Source: Micractinium sp. NFX-FRZ (Eukaryota; Chlorophyta; Trebouxiophyceae; Chlorellales; Chlorellaceae). Taken from it: a DNA stretch of 64,000 nt. Below, piece by piece: positions 1-10,606 of the stretch (the stretch's first letter is position 1; every line of letters starts with the position of its first letter). The stretch spans positions 1 through 64,000 of the forward strand of contig JAPTJF010000346.1 in the NCBI GenBank assembly GCA_029339195.1, read 5' to 3'. The translations under genes and the position numbers were made by a program. The notes beneath the pieces were generated by a model. The model was not told where the DNA came from, did not search any database, and saw only the letters and a program-made list of their open reading frames with translations.

Positions 1-81
1 AATCCCTCCGCCCTGGCAGCAAGTCGGCAGGGCAGGGCCGTCCAGAGGCGCCTTCAGCCAGCAGGCAGCAGGCAGGGCAAC

Positions 82-2245
82 CTCCAGCGCGCTGCCACTG
101 GATGTGTGCTTCAACTGGGCAGTTCTTGTGCACTGCTGCCATGAACTCGTCAATAGTGCACTCCCAGCTCCCCTCAGAAGTCTGGAACTTGCTGAGCCGG
201 CCAATGCGTCCCCACCCGGCCACCCGCCCGCCGTCGCCGCCCGCCCCCACCTGTAGTACACAAACAAGCCGCCCGCCCACAGCGCGGTGGCGTGTGCCGG
301 GGGCAGGACCATGTAGGTGAGCGCCGCGCACGCGCAGAAGACATGCATGGGGACGTAGAGCATGGAGAGGACCAGCAGGTTGGCCAGCCGCTCCCGGGCG
401 GCTGCCCCCGGAGTGCGGGCGGCCTTGGCCACCTGCGCAGGGCAGGGAAGGCAGAAAGGGAGGAGGGGTGGGCAAGCGCTGGGGTCAGGCTGCAGGGGTT
501 GGCTCTGGCCCGCATGACAGTCCGCTCTACCCGGCACCTTTGCTGGCTGGCTGCGCACTGGCCGCCAGCACACCAGCCCGCCAACCTGCTTGACAAAGTA
601 CCAGCCAATAATACATGCTTGCCAGCCTGTGTCCAGGCCTGCCCGCCTGGACCCATGCCCAGCCCAGCCCAGGCCACCGCTCACTCACCGAGATCGCACG
701 CGGCGCCTGGAAGGCGAGCAGGCTGCCCGCCAGGAAGAGCTCGCTAGTGAACATGATGGCACCGGCGGCCACCGCCCAGCAGCGCACGCTGCGTGGCGGA
801 AAGGCAGGGGAGATGAGGGGACACACTGGTCGGCGGGGCGGCAGCGCGTGCGGGGCTGATGGCGGCAGCACCGGAGGGGTAGGGCATGCATGAGCAAGGC
901 CAGAACAGGTGCGCATGACCGATGTCCGCAGGGCTTGGCAGCAACTTCCCCTTCTGCTCCGCATGTTTGCTCTGAATGGCACACCTACAAACCAATTCAT
1001 CGGCTCACCAGTACGCCACGCCCATCACCGCCTGGCTAAACAGGTAGATGATGGCCACCAGGGCTGAGGAGTAGAGCGCCCAGCCCAGCGCCTGCAGCGG
1101 GCACAGCAGGGCGGCACAGTCAACTGCCGGCACCACAGCCCCCTGGCGCGAGGGGCCGAAGCAGCACAGGCAGCGCTGCGTGCGCAGGCAGCACACATGC
1201 TGAGTCAGCAAGGCGTCCCGAAAGGCAGGCAGAAAGGACCCTCACCTGCGCCAGCACAAAAGCTGTGCCCCCTTGGAAGGGCTGCCAGAAGCGCCACTCA
1301 CTGCTGGCACCGGTGCCGGCGCTGCCCCCGCTGCTGCCCTCGCCCTCGCCCTCGCCCTCGCCGCCCCCGCTCCTGCCTGCGTGTGCGCTGCGGCTGGCGC
1401 TGCCGTTGCTGCCGCCGCCGCCGCCGCCGCTGCCGCGCGAGTGTCGCAGGAAGCCGGCAAGGCCGTGGGTGGTGAAGGCGCCGACTGTGACGCACGCTGC
1501 TGCCATGCTGTAGTACACTGTGAGCGAGACGCTGTCTGTGAGGAACTCTGTGGCCAGCAGGAGCGCCCCTCCCAGGCCCACCCACAGCAGGCCCAGGCCG
1601 GTGACGATGTAGGAGCGTGCCGTGGCGCTGGGCAGGCGGCTGACGTCCCAGGCCAGGCTGCGGGTGCCCGCCAGGAAGGCGCGCCCCAGCAGCTGCGGCG
1701 GCTCGCTGGGCTCAAACACCAGCAGGGCCTTGGCCTGGAACAGCAGGCTGCAAAAGGCGACGACGGCGATGGCGGCTGAAAGGAGGTACAGGTGTGCCGG
1801 GTGCGGGGCGTGCTGCTGCCAGCGCATGTGCAGCACGGGCACCGCCACCAGCACCGCGCACAGCCATAGTGTCTGCGGGGAATGGTAGGTGGTTGGGGCG
1901 GCGGCGGGAGGTGAAGAGAGCAGAGGGGGTGACAGTGAACGGTGCCGAGGGAGCAGAGGTGGCGGGGGCATTGCTTGCAATCTGGGAGCTCAAAAAAACT
2001 CTCCAAGGGCTCACCAGGGACAGCGCCTGCAGTACAAGGTGGCGGCTGCCGCCTCCCAGCAGAAATTGAATTTCAACTTTCGGGCCGTGCAACCTGGGGC
2101 CGTGCAGACGGTGGCGGCGCGGCGTGGCGGAACCTGGGTGGCACAGCGCCACGCCCGCGAGGTGGGCCAGGGGCGTCACAGTCGCGGCAGCTGCAAAGGC
2201 TGAAAGCAGAGCGTCTGAACTGATTGACGAGAGGAGGGAGCTCAT
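82..2245 (-). CDS. Multi-pass membrane protein of unknown family (3' end outside window)
   Basis: I do not recognise the family. Six exons can be read on the minus strand: 2245-2015, 1872-1246, 1091-1009, 788-689, 432-251 and 191-82. All junctions are GT-AG and in frame, giving at least 444 residues. The first ~77 residues are Ala/Ser/Arg-rich and could be a targeting sequence. Hydrophobic segments follow (for example LWLCAVLVAVPVLHM, YLLSAAIAVVAFCSLLF, YIVTGLGLLWVGLGGALLLA, then ALVAIIYLFSQAVMGVAYW), at least seven in all, so it is an integral membrane protein. A long Gly/Ser/Glu loop sits between the second and third exon products. The visible C-terminal part (WECTIDEFMAAV) is soluble. The start ATG at 2245 is the first in-frame Met of an open first exon. 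It shares a divergent upstream region with the SWI3 gene. The stop codon is not in the window. Confidence 0.62.
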
Positions 2246-2564
2246 TTTCGAGGACTCACGACAGCAGGTGGTCAGCGGTGGTCCCCCAAGGTCGGGGGGA
2301 GGGAGGCCAGAGGATGCTGCAGACCTCAAAGGTGTAAAGGCAGCAGAACGGCCCGTGGTCTCCACCCCGTCACCAAAGACGCCGACGTGGCGGGCGCCAA
2401 AAGCGCCAAAACAATCAGAACGGGTCGGCGCATCTGCGCTCTCAAACCGTGCCGAGCAGGCGCCTTTTGAACCAGTAACATTTGGCGGACCGTGGGCACA
2501 GCCGGGCCGCTGCTCGGGGCGCAGTGCTAGTGGGAGGGGCTTGGAGCCCTCTAGAGACGCCAAT
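2246..2564. promoter_or_regulatory. Shared divergent 5' region (membrane protein / SWI3)
   Basis: This 319-bp gap separates the start codons of two divergently transcribed genes, so it must hold both 5' UTRs and promoters. I see no TATA box and no repeat. GC is somewhat lower than in the neighbouring exons. The SWI3 start context CAATATGGCC fits a plant/algal initiation site (purine at -3, G at +4). Confidence 0.4.
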
Positions 2565-4097
2565 ATGGCCTCCCCACAGCAGGATCGCCCCGTGTGCGCA
2601 GCGGGAAAGCGCAACGGGAGTGTCCAGCAAGAGCGCTTCGCGGTGAGCGCTAGTGTGCCGCTGTTCCGCGTCTCAGGCGGCCGTGCATGGTACCAGAGGC
2701 GCTGTTACGCCGCTCAGATGCGTCCAACATCCGGCAGCAGCTGTCCGGTCCCATTTGCGCCGCCAGGCAGCGGCGGCAGGCGGCTCTGCCCTTGCAGCCG
2801 GGTAGCTGGCTCGCATTTCGCACACATCCCACTGTCTCCCTGCTGCACAACCTGCTCCCAATTCAGGACCCCGACTACCTGGCGGCGCTGGAGCCGCTGG
2901 CGCAGCGCCTGAATGAGCGCGGCACCGGCGCCAAGTTTGACCGCAAGAGCTTGGCGCAGCTCTTCTCGGGCCTGCAGCAGTTCATGGAGGATGCACTGGG
3001 AGTGAACGTGAGAGTCGGAACATATCAGGGAGTGGACGGGATGCATGGGGGCTGTAGATACCGAAAGTCGAGGCTGGGATCGACCCAGGCGGGTTCCGTG
3101 AGGGGAGCAGGCAGGTGTGCACGCTGCCACCACCGCAGCCGCCTCGCCTCGCCCAGCCTTGCACTTTGCCCAGCGCCGCCCCCAGCCTGCCCTCCTGTGC
3201 GCCGCAAGCCACCCACTGCCCTGACCTCGCCCTGCCCCCGCTGCAGGCCCTGTACAAGCCGTACACCCGGCTGCCGGCGGCGCTGCTGTCTGACACCTCG
3301 CCCGACGGGCCGCTGTCCATCATTGCCGCCGCGTGTGGTGAGCACATGAAGGCGAAGAACCTGAAGCGCATCGACTGGCTGGCGCCCAACCTGCGCAGGG
3401 AGGTGAGGGGGCACGGCGTGGTTGGGGAATGCGGGGGCCCCTTGGCGGGCGGGGGAGGGCATACGAGGCGGGGCCGGTTGCACAGCAGAGGGCGTGCATG
3501 CCGCCTACCATCGGTGCTGCTGGCCATGTGTGTGCTCCCGGGCCCCGCCGCTCTACTTCACCTGCACCTCTCCTTGTGCTGCACCCCCACACCACCTCAC
3601 ACACGACATTTCCTTACCCATGCCCTCACAATAGCACAGGGGCCTGCTGGGATGCATGCATTGCCTCTGAGCTGCCTCCTTCAACCGTAATCCAGCCATG
3701 TTGTGTTCCTCCTCCGAGTCCCTCTCCCCTCCCAAACAGCACATGGCGCTGTGTGGGTGCACCCACCCCGAGCGGCTGCAGGCAGATCCTCTCCTCCTTT
3801 CAGCTTTAACCCACCCATGCTGTCTCCCCCTCTTCCTTGCTGATTTCCACAGTACATGGAGCTGTTTGGGCGCATCCGCTCCGAGCTGCTGCGCGCGGGG
3901 TACGTGCGCACGCCGCACGTGTACATCCACCCGTCCTGCGGCGCGGCCCTCCCCAAGCTTCAGGAGGCGGTCCGCAGCCTCAAGGGCGAGCTGGCGCAGT
4001 CTGAGGGGGCGGTCGGGGTCACCCATGTGGTGCACCCTTTTGGGGAGGGTGGTGACCCCGATGCCGGCGCCCGCTACGCGCGCACCGTCGAGGTGTG

Positions 4098-4137
<40 letters not shown>

Positions 4138-7100
4138 AGGCAGGGGTGGGGCGGGGCAGGAGAGGGGGCCGTGAGAAGGAAGGAGCGTGGCTGGCAGCTG
4201 GGGCAGGGGTTGCGGGCAGCAGCACGCAGCTGCTGGCTCGACTGGAGTGGCAACGGGCAGCGCCCGCAGATGTTGGCGAAAGTGTGGCAGTGGCGGCAGG
4301 TGCCGCAGCCCGCCTGCCAGTCGAGCGGCGCCCGTGCGCTGTGCCTCAGGCGCGGTCCCGCACTTGTGCCACTGCCCTGTGCTGCTTTCGCCATCACTGC
4401 CCTGCACCACCCTCTTGCTCCTCCCTCGTCCCTTCCTCACATTTCGCATGCCGCCCTTTCCCCCCGCCAGGCACACATCCACTGGCTGTGCCAGACAGCT
4501 AACACGAGGGTGTGCCCGCCCATCTTCCTCACCCACACCTGCCCCTCGTCTATCCCTTAACCCCCGTGCAGGTCAAGAACAGCCAGGCGCACGTCCACTG
4601 GCTGTACCTTCCAGACTCCTATGATGAGTGGCTGCCCTCAGCAGTGGCCCCTCCCACTCCAGAGGCCCCCCGCCGGCCGCCCCGCGGCCCCTGGCACGTC
4701 TATGTGCGCTGGCTGTCAGACTCTGAGAAGTACAACGAGTGGATGAACCCTGCCGACTATGAGACGAGCGAGGAGGAGGGGAAGCGGAAGCGGGAGGGGG
4801 AGGAGGAGGAGACGGGGCGCAAGGTGCGGCGGGGGGGGGGGCGAGGGAGGCGGGGCTGGCGGGACAGCGGGTGGGGAAGCACTGGGGCAGCACAGTGGCA
4901 CAGGCAGGCAAGGCAGGCGTGTGCAAGTGCGCTTGCGCACGGTGCATGCGCTGGTAGCACATGCCGCCCCTGCTGCCCAACCCAGGCCCGCTTTCTCTCT
5001 CCCACTATCCTTGGCTCACCACCTTTTCCGGCCCCCGCTCTGCCCATCCCCGCCGCTCGCAGGCCAAGGCTGCGCGGCAGGCGGGGCCTCTGCCTGAGAT
5101 CCAGGCGGGGGGGGGGGAGGCGGTGGCCGAGGGCGTGACGAAGCAGAAGGTGCTGCAGCCCAACAAGAAAGCAATGGAGGTCGCCGGCGCAGTGGACATC
5201 TCACAGGTGGGGTGCTGGGCGTTGTTTTTATTTTTATCAAACAGGGGGGTGGGGGGTGTGTTGCTGGCGCCAGGTGGCTGAAGTGGGCCTGATTGTTGCG
5301 TGCTGCAGGTGCTTGTAATCGAGCGCCGGGTGTTGAGGGCCTTTTTGTTCACGACCATGTGCCCACCTGTGCGCTCATGTGCCTACCTGTGTGACCCCCC
5401 ACACCGCCCTCCGTCCACCGCAGGGCCAGCGCCCCGATGTGCTGATGCCGCAGGCGGCGGTGCAAGTTCCCTCCGACTTGGCAGCCCGCCTGCGGCAGCA
5501 GGCCGCCGCCGCCGGGCCGGGGCAGCAGGGCGGTGGTGCAGCAGAGGCGGAGGGAGACGAGGAGGCATACCTGGTGCCCGCCTGCGCTGCCTGGTTCCGC
5601 TGGGACGGCATTGCTGAGGTGGAGGAGGCGCACTTCAAGGACTTTCTGTCGGCGGACCCGGTGGTCAACCCGGAGCGGTACCGCGAGTACCGCAACGCCA
5701 TCATCAACAAGTACAGGTCAGCGCGCCATGCCCAAGGTTTCTTGGGTGCTGCTTTCTGTGTTGTGCAATGCACTCGGAGCGACCAGGCACAGGTGTTGTG
5801 GTAATGGGGTGGGAGGGTGGGCGATGACAGAGCGGATGTGGAGGAGGCCCACTGCGAGAGCTTTGTGTCGGCAGGCCCACCTCCCTGCCTTCCCCCTTCG
5901 CCGGCCTTTTTCATCCCACGTGATAAACAACGCACTCGCCTCCCTGCCTCCCCTGCCCCTCGCCATATCTCTCCAGGGAGGACGTCACCCGCGAGCTGAG
6001 CTTCACGGAAGCGCGGCGCGCCCTGGTGGGCGACGTCAACCTGCTGCGCCGCATCTGGCGCTTCCTCTCCTCCTGGCAGCTCATCAACTTTTTGGCACGC
6101 CGCCAGAGCGGGGCTGCGGGGGCGGCAGGCGGCGGCGGCGCGCAGGAGGGCGAGGCCAGCGGCGGGCGCGGCGCGGGTGAGCTACGCTGTGCGGGGGCGC
6201 TGGGAAGCGCGGGCAGGGCAGGGACGGGACAGGTGGCGAGGCCTGTCGCCTGCCCTGTGCTGCTACCTTACGAGACGTGAGAGTTGTGAGTGTGTTCGGT
6301 GCTGCCACTGCCCCGGCAGGCCACGGCCCAACCTGCCGACCCTGGATCTTCAATCCCTTGGCCCTCCACCCTCCACCCCCCCCGCCCTCACGCAGGTGTC
6401 AACGGGCTGGGAGCATCAGGGCCAGAGGCGCTCTACTCAGCACCCCGCCGGGCAAGCGTGGATGCCGGAGCCACCGCGGCCCTCACCGGCACCGCGGGCA
6501 GCGGCAGCGTGCGCATCCGCAGCAACGTGTTTGGCAACTGGGCGCGCCAGCCGGCGCTGGCATCCAAGGTGTGGCATCCAAGGCGTGCAAGTGGGATGCT
6601 GGGGTGCAAAGGTGTAGCAAAGGCTACTTGCAAGCGTGGCCGCTGCTGTTCCCGCCACGCGCCCACAAGAAGTGCCGCAGCCGTTGCATGTATTTCCGCA
6701 CCCACCCTCTCACCCGCCCCTGTCCCTGCCCCACCCCCCGCTGCCCCCCGCCAGGCCGTCTTCTATTGCCGCGGCGCCGACTGCGGGGCGCTGTGCACGG
6801 AGCTGCGCCACCACTGCCTGCAGAAGCCCGACCTGGACCTGTGCCCAAAGTGCTTCAAGGGTGAGCAAGCGGGGGCGAGATTGCCTGCAGATGTTGCAAA
6901 GGATCCTGCCTGCCTGCCTGCTTGCAGAGGGCAAGCTCCCCGCCGGCACGCCCACTACCGCCCCTGCTGTTCTGTGTGTGTGTGTTAAGTGACTGTAAGG
7001 CTGATGAATGCACTGCTCCCGCCTCCTGCCTGCCCTGCAGAGGGCAAGTTCCCTGCCGGCATGTCTGCGCGTGACTTCATCCGCCTGGAGGCGGCGGACG

Positions 7101-9827
7101 CTGTGCCCGATGAGTCCGGCTGGACCGACCAGGAGACCCTGCTGCTGCTGGAAGGTGGGCGGGCACAGGCTGGCAGCAGGGCTGGCTGGCTGGATGGCTG
7201 GCTGGTGGGAGCAAGAAGGAGGCGTGTGCGGGCGTGTGTTCCCGCTGCTCTGCAGCGCGCTGCGTTTCGGTGTGCCGCCGCCACCTGTCCCTGCCAACCC
7301 TCTGGGCCCCCACCCTCGAACCCCGTTGCTGCTTGCAACCATTACCCACGCCACGCCCTGCATGCCTACTCAACCACCCGGTGCACCTCCCCAGGCTTTG
7401 AGAAGTGTGGGGAGTCGTGGCAGCAGCTGGCTTCCCGGCCCCCCGGCCCACACTCAAGCCCATCCATGTCATTCTCTGGCAACACTCACCCCTGCCCTCC
7501 CCTCCCCTCCTCTCTCCCTTTGCCAGGCATCGAGAAGTACGGGGAGTCGTGGCAGCAGGTGGCCGAGCACGTGGGCGGCAAGAGCGCCATGCAGTGCGTC
7601 TCCCGCTTCCTGCAGCTGCCCACGGAGGAGACCCTGCTGTCAGATGCGGCCCCCGGACCCACCAACCAGGGCCTGGTGAGTGCTCGGGCAAGGGGGCAAG
7701 CAGCCTAGACTGGGGAAAGGGTGGGTAGGGGGGCAGATGCTTCCTGCGGATGCGGCCCCTGGCCCAACCAACCAGGGCCTGGTGAGTGCTCGGGCACCAG
7801 GCTGAGGGAAAGGGAGAGGCTGGGGGACGTATGAAGGCGTGGGCAGCAGAGGAGACGCTGCTCTGGGGATGCGGATGCGGCAGAGCCAACCAACCAGGGC
7901 TCGGTGGGTGCAAGGGCACAGGCAGGCATGCAGGGGGAGAGGGCGGGTGGGCATGGCAGTAGGGATGGTGCAGCGCTGCATCAACTTGATTCTAACGGCC
8001 CTCCTGGCTGCCACGCTGCATGGCTGCCTGCCCCCTGTGCCTGCTCGCTCTCGCTTCCCACTGCCCGCCTGCCCTGGCTGCTCACGCTCCCGTGCCTGGC
8101 GTGCCTCCCTGCCGAACCATGCGCAGGTGGCCATCCCCCCGCCTGGGCGTGACGGCGGGCTGGGGTCGGCGTCGGCGGTACTGGAGGACGTCATCCCCTT
8201 TGCTGACGTGGCCAACCCAGTGCTGGCACAGGTGCACAGCTATTTGGTGGGGGTGTTCCATGGTGGGCAGGGTGTCAGGGGCGCAAGGCTTTGCTGATGT
8301 GCGTCCAGTCTGGTACTGGCAGCTGTGTGTGCAGCACAGGGGCACGGACTGCCTTTTCCCCCACAGGGGCACAGACTGCCCTTTCCCCCACAGGGCTCCG
8401 TCGCAACTTCTGGGACCCGAGATTGCTTGTTGGGCAGCAGCACTCCAGCTCCCGTCCACCTGCCACCTCTCGCTTCCTGCATGTCCTGTGCCTGGCCGCC
8501 ATGGTGGGGCCCGACCGACATTGCTTCTTTGGCAGCAGCACCGCTCTCGCCTCCATCCACCTGCCACCTCTCGCTCCCCTCGCCCCGCAGGTCTCCTTCC
8601 TGGCCGCCATGGTGGGCCCCAAGATTGCATCGGCGGCAGCACAGCGAGCGCTAGAAGCCCTGGCAGAGGAGGACGTGGCAACAGCGGCGGCGGTGGCGCA
8701 GCAAGCGGCAGAGGGTGGCGGCGGCGGCGATGTGGCCATGGGAGAGGCTGGGGCCGCGCCGCCCAAGAACGGCGAGAGCGGCGGGGAGGACGGGGTGAGG
8801 CGGGAGGGTGGCGATGTGGGTGGGTGGGTGGCCGGGAAGCTCATGGGTGGGGTCGTTACCCCCAACGTGGTGCGCTGTTGGCGCCGGGTCCCGCGGAGGC
8901 GGCCCAGCTGCTGGGCACGGCGCAGGCTCTCGCTCGCATGGTGCAGCGTGTGCAGCAGCAGCGCTGCAGCCCTGCACTTCCTGCACACACCCCTGCCCTG
9001 CCCCGCCCCGTTCCCTGCACCGCCCTGCTGACGCCTGCCCTCCCCTCTCTGCCTGCCTCGCACCCCCTGCCCACCGCCAGCAGCCCATCTCCGTGGCACG
9101 TACCCGCCTGGCGGCGGCGACGGGCCTGGCCTCTGCCGCCGTGCAGGCCAAGCTGCTAGCTGACCAGGAGGAGCGGGAGGTGCAGCGGCTGGTGCTGGCG
9201 GCCATTGAGCACCAGTTCAAGAAGGTGCACGCCAAGCTGCAGGTGAGAGTCCAGAGCTCATTAGAGTGTATGCTTCTGTGGGGGCAGCAGGGGCAGCAGG
9301 GCGGGGCCTGTGGTGCTGCAAGGTGCGCGCCGGGCTGCAGGCAAGGCGCCCGCCGAGCTGCAGGCGAGAAGACAGACGGCACACTTGTGTGGGCATGGGC
9401 TTGGAGCGGTAAGTTTCAATCCAATCCACCCAGCCGTCCAACTCCTCTCCTCCTCCCCTTGGAACCTGGAGGGGCTGGGCGAGGTGCTGGCTTCCGAGCG
9501 CACGCCACCCTCCCTCTTTCCTTGCCATCTGTCCCTTACAGTTTTGTTTGCCTCAACCCACCCCCGTCCCTCTGAGCAAGGTGCTGGCCGCCGGGCGCAC
9601 CCTCCCTCTCTCCCTGTCTATTTCCTCAGCCCAAACCCCCGGCCCCCTTGCAGTATCTCGAGGAGTTGGACGAGGTGCTGGCCGCCGAGCGGCTGGGGCT
9701 GGAGGGCATGCGCGGCAAGTTCTTGGATGACTACGCAAAGGCGGTGGCGGACAACGTGGCGGCGGGGCTGGGGCCGCCACCGGGGCGCGTGGCGCCTGCT
9801 GCAGGCGGCGGCGGCGGCAGCGCATAA
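2565..9827 (+). CDS. SWI3: SWI3/SMARCC (BAF155/170-type) subunit of SWI/SNF chromatin remodeller
   Basis: Core scaffold subunit of SWI/SNF nucleosome remodellers, acting in the nucleus. Sixteen exons: 2565-2642, 2867-3007, 3247-3402, 3853-4092, 4572-4823, 5063-5206, 5424-5716, 5977-6176, 6396-6568, 6755-6860, 7041-7154, 7527-7675, 8127-8231, 8591-8794, 9081-9242 and 9654-9827; they sum to 896 residues. Residues ~27-290 match the SMARCC N-terminal module, including HVHWLYLPDSYDEW and HVYVRWLSDSEKYNEWM. A SWIRM domain follows at ~385-470 (YLVPACAAWFRW to SWQLINF). A ZZ-like zinc finger lies at ~560-595 (YCRGADCGALC, LCPKCF). A SANT domain sits at ~620-670 (GWTDQETLLLLEGIEKYGES, SAMQCVSRFLQLP). 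The C-terminal helical SWIRM-associated region is ~786-860. Domain order and length are typical of the animal/plant family. The introns are unusual because many contain degraded copies of adjacent exon edges. Confidence 0.93.
3740..3785 (+). repeat. Ghost copy of SWI3 exon 4 start in its upstream intron
   Basis: After an acceptor-like AACAG, the bases CACATGGCGCTGTGTGGG mimic the real exon 4 start at 3853 (TACATGGAGCTGTTTGGG). The similarity continues into a CGAGCGGCTGC stretch that matches CGAGCTGCTGC. The pyrimidine tracts before the two sites also resemble each other. It is a diverged tandem duplicate of intron end plus exon start. Confidence 0.65.
4093..4136 (+). repeat. (TG)n microsatellite at a splice donor
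   Basis: The donor of SWI3 intron 4 is itself part of a TG run of about 20 units that starts right after the exon's last codon (GAG). Length change of the tract would directly alter the bases next to the donor. Confidence 0.9.
4471..4502 (+). repeat. Ghost copy of SWI3 exon 5 start
   Basis: Following CCGCCAG, the bases CACATCCACTGGCTGTGCCA copy the true exon's CACGTCCACTGGCTGTACC (from about 4588) with few changes. It lies about 110 bp upstream of the real copy. Confidence 0.65.
5826..5878 (+). repeat. Ghost copy of part of SWI3 exon 7 in the following intron
   Basis: GTGGAGGAGGCCCAC followed by GAGAGCTTTGTGTCGGCAGG resembles the SWIRM-coding stretch GTGGAGGAGGCGCAC ... GACTTTCTGTCGGCGGA at about 5619-5657. 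The frame is not maintained and nearby sequence has diverged, so it is not an alternative exon in any obvious way. Confidence 0.6.
6928..6950 (+). repeat. Ghost copy of SWI3 exon 11 start
   Basis: CTTGCAG followed by AGGGCAAGCTCCCCGCCGGC repeats the true acceptor and exon start at 7041 (AGGGCAAGTTCCCTGCCGGC) about 113 bp upstream. It keeps a complete AG acceptor and the same reading phase at its start, so it could compete for splicing. Confidence 0.75.
7395..7434 (+). repeat. Ghost copy of the SANT exon start (exon 12)
   Basis: CCCCAG is followed by a sequence that would encode GFEKCGESWQQLA. The true exon 12 start at 7527 encodes GIEKYGESWQQVA. The duplicate keeps acceptor, phase and most residues, then diverges into intron. 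This is the best-preserved ghost in the gene. Confidence 0.8.
7643..7921 (+). repeat. Three-copy repeat of the SWI3 exon 12 3' end and donor
   Basis: The exon end GATGCGGCCCCCGGACCC ... CAGGGCCTG with donor GTGAGTGCTCGGGCA (about 7647-7691) is repeated at about 7748-7798 and, more weakly, at about 7873-7921. The second copy keeps a consensus donor. Spacing is about 100 and 125 bp, consistent with successive tandem duplications across the exon-intron border. Confidence 0.8.
8395..8590 (+). repeat. Ghost repeats upstream of SWI3 exon 14
   Basis: The true exon 14 start at 8591 (GTCTCCTTCCTGGCCGCCAT) and its upstream CACCTGCCACCTCTCGCT tract are repeated at about 8455-8530. The exonic part there reads CTGGCCGCCATGGTGGGGCC, against CTGGCCGCCATGGTGGGCCC. 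A fainter third unit is at about 8395-8450 (GGGACCCGAGATTGCTTG). Period is roughly 110 bp. Confidence 0.7.
9481..9600 (+). repeat. Two ghosts of SWI3 exon 16 start
   Basis: GAGGTGCTGGCTTCCGAGCG at 9481 and GTGCTGGCCGCCGGGCGCAC at 9581 both copy the real coding stretch GAGGTGCTGGCCGCCGAGCG at about 9674, inside exon 16 (starts 9654). Both are followed by similar CCCTCCCTCT tracts, so each duplicate includes pyrimidine-rich intron sequence. Confidence 0.75.
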
Positions 9828-10606
9828 GGCAGCAGAAGGGCACGTGTGCATGTGCGCATGTGGGAAGCAGTAGGCAGGAAAGCAGCACCAGGCAGAGCCT
9901 GGGGGGGCGTACTTTGTGCAGTATCTGCTGTGTAGTTCCTGCGTGCTCGCTGCCTGAGCTTCTGTGCCTGTGTAACACACTGCTGCCGGTGCGGATGCAT
10001 ACTGACTGAAAGGGGCGGGATTACTTTCAGGCGAGCTGACAGGCACACGCTGTGGCCGGCATGTGGCGGCACGCAGCAATCGCGGAGGGAAAAGACACAG
10101 AGTGGTGTGCAATGTGAAGGATGCGCCGGCAGCGCTGGTATGTATGGTACAGGGTGTGGCATGACTGCAATCAAGTTCAGACAAGTGAAGCGGCGGTGCT
10201 TTTGATGCAAGGGCAGGATAGGTTGGGGGGCTACGGCATGTCGTGCGTTGCATGGATGGCGCTCAAGAGGTGGGTAGGGCGGGGGGAGGCATGTATTGGG
10301 GGCCAGCAGTCGAAATCGGCTCAGCTCGCGCGTGCACCGGTGGATCTCAGCCCGGAAAGGAAAACAAGCAAAACAGCAATGCTAGGATCATAGGAGGCAT
10401 GTCACATGACAATGTCACTGGACACACAGACAGACTGTAGAAACGACGATGAAAGCACTGGTCCAGCTTACGGCTTGGGGCAGCCCCAGCCGCGCCCTCA
10501 CGCTCGGCGGTATCGCCTGTCCACTCAACTTCTCTGCAGCCAGCCACCAGACAGGCTGCCCACTGCGGCCAGACTCTAGCTGGCTGCCACACTTTCTATC
10601 AGCTAG
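9828..10606. other. Convergent intergenic region, SWI3 and serine acetyltransferase
   Basis: The two genes end tail to tail around this 779-bp stretch, so it holds both 3' UTRs. A TGTAA at 9971-9975 lies about 145 bp after the SWI3 stop and is a candidate polyadenylation signal. No gene or long repeat is seen. Confidence 0.5.

Noticed and set aside
8395..8590. Possible CRISPR-like direct repeat array
   Set aside because: Units are diverged, about 110 bp, C/T-rich and homologous to the adjacent exon; they are exon ghosts, and the host is eukaryotic.
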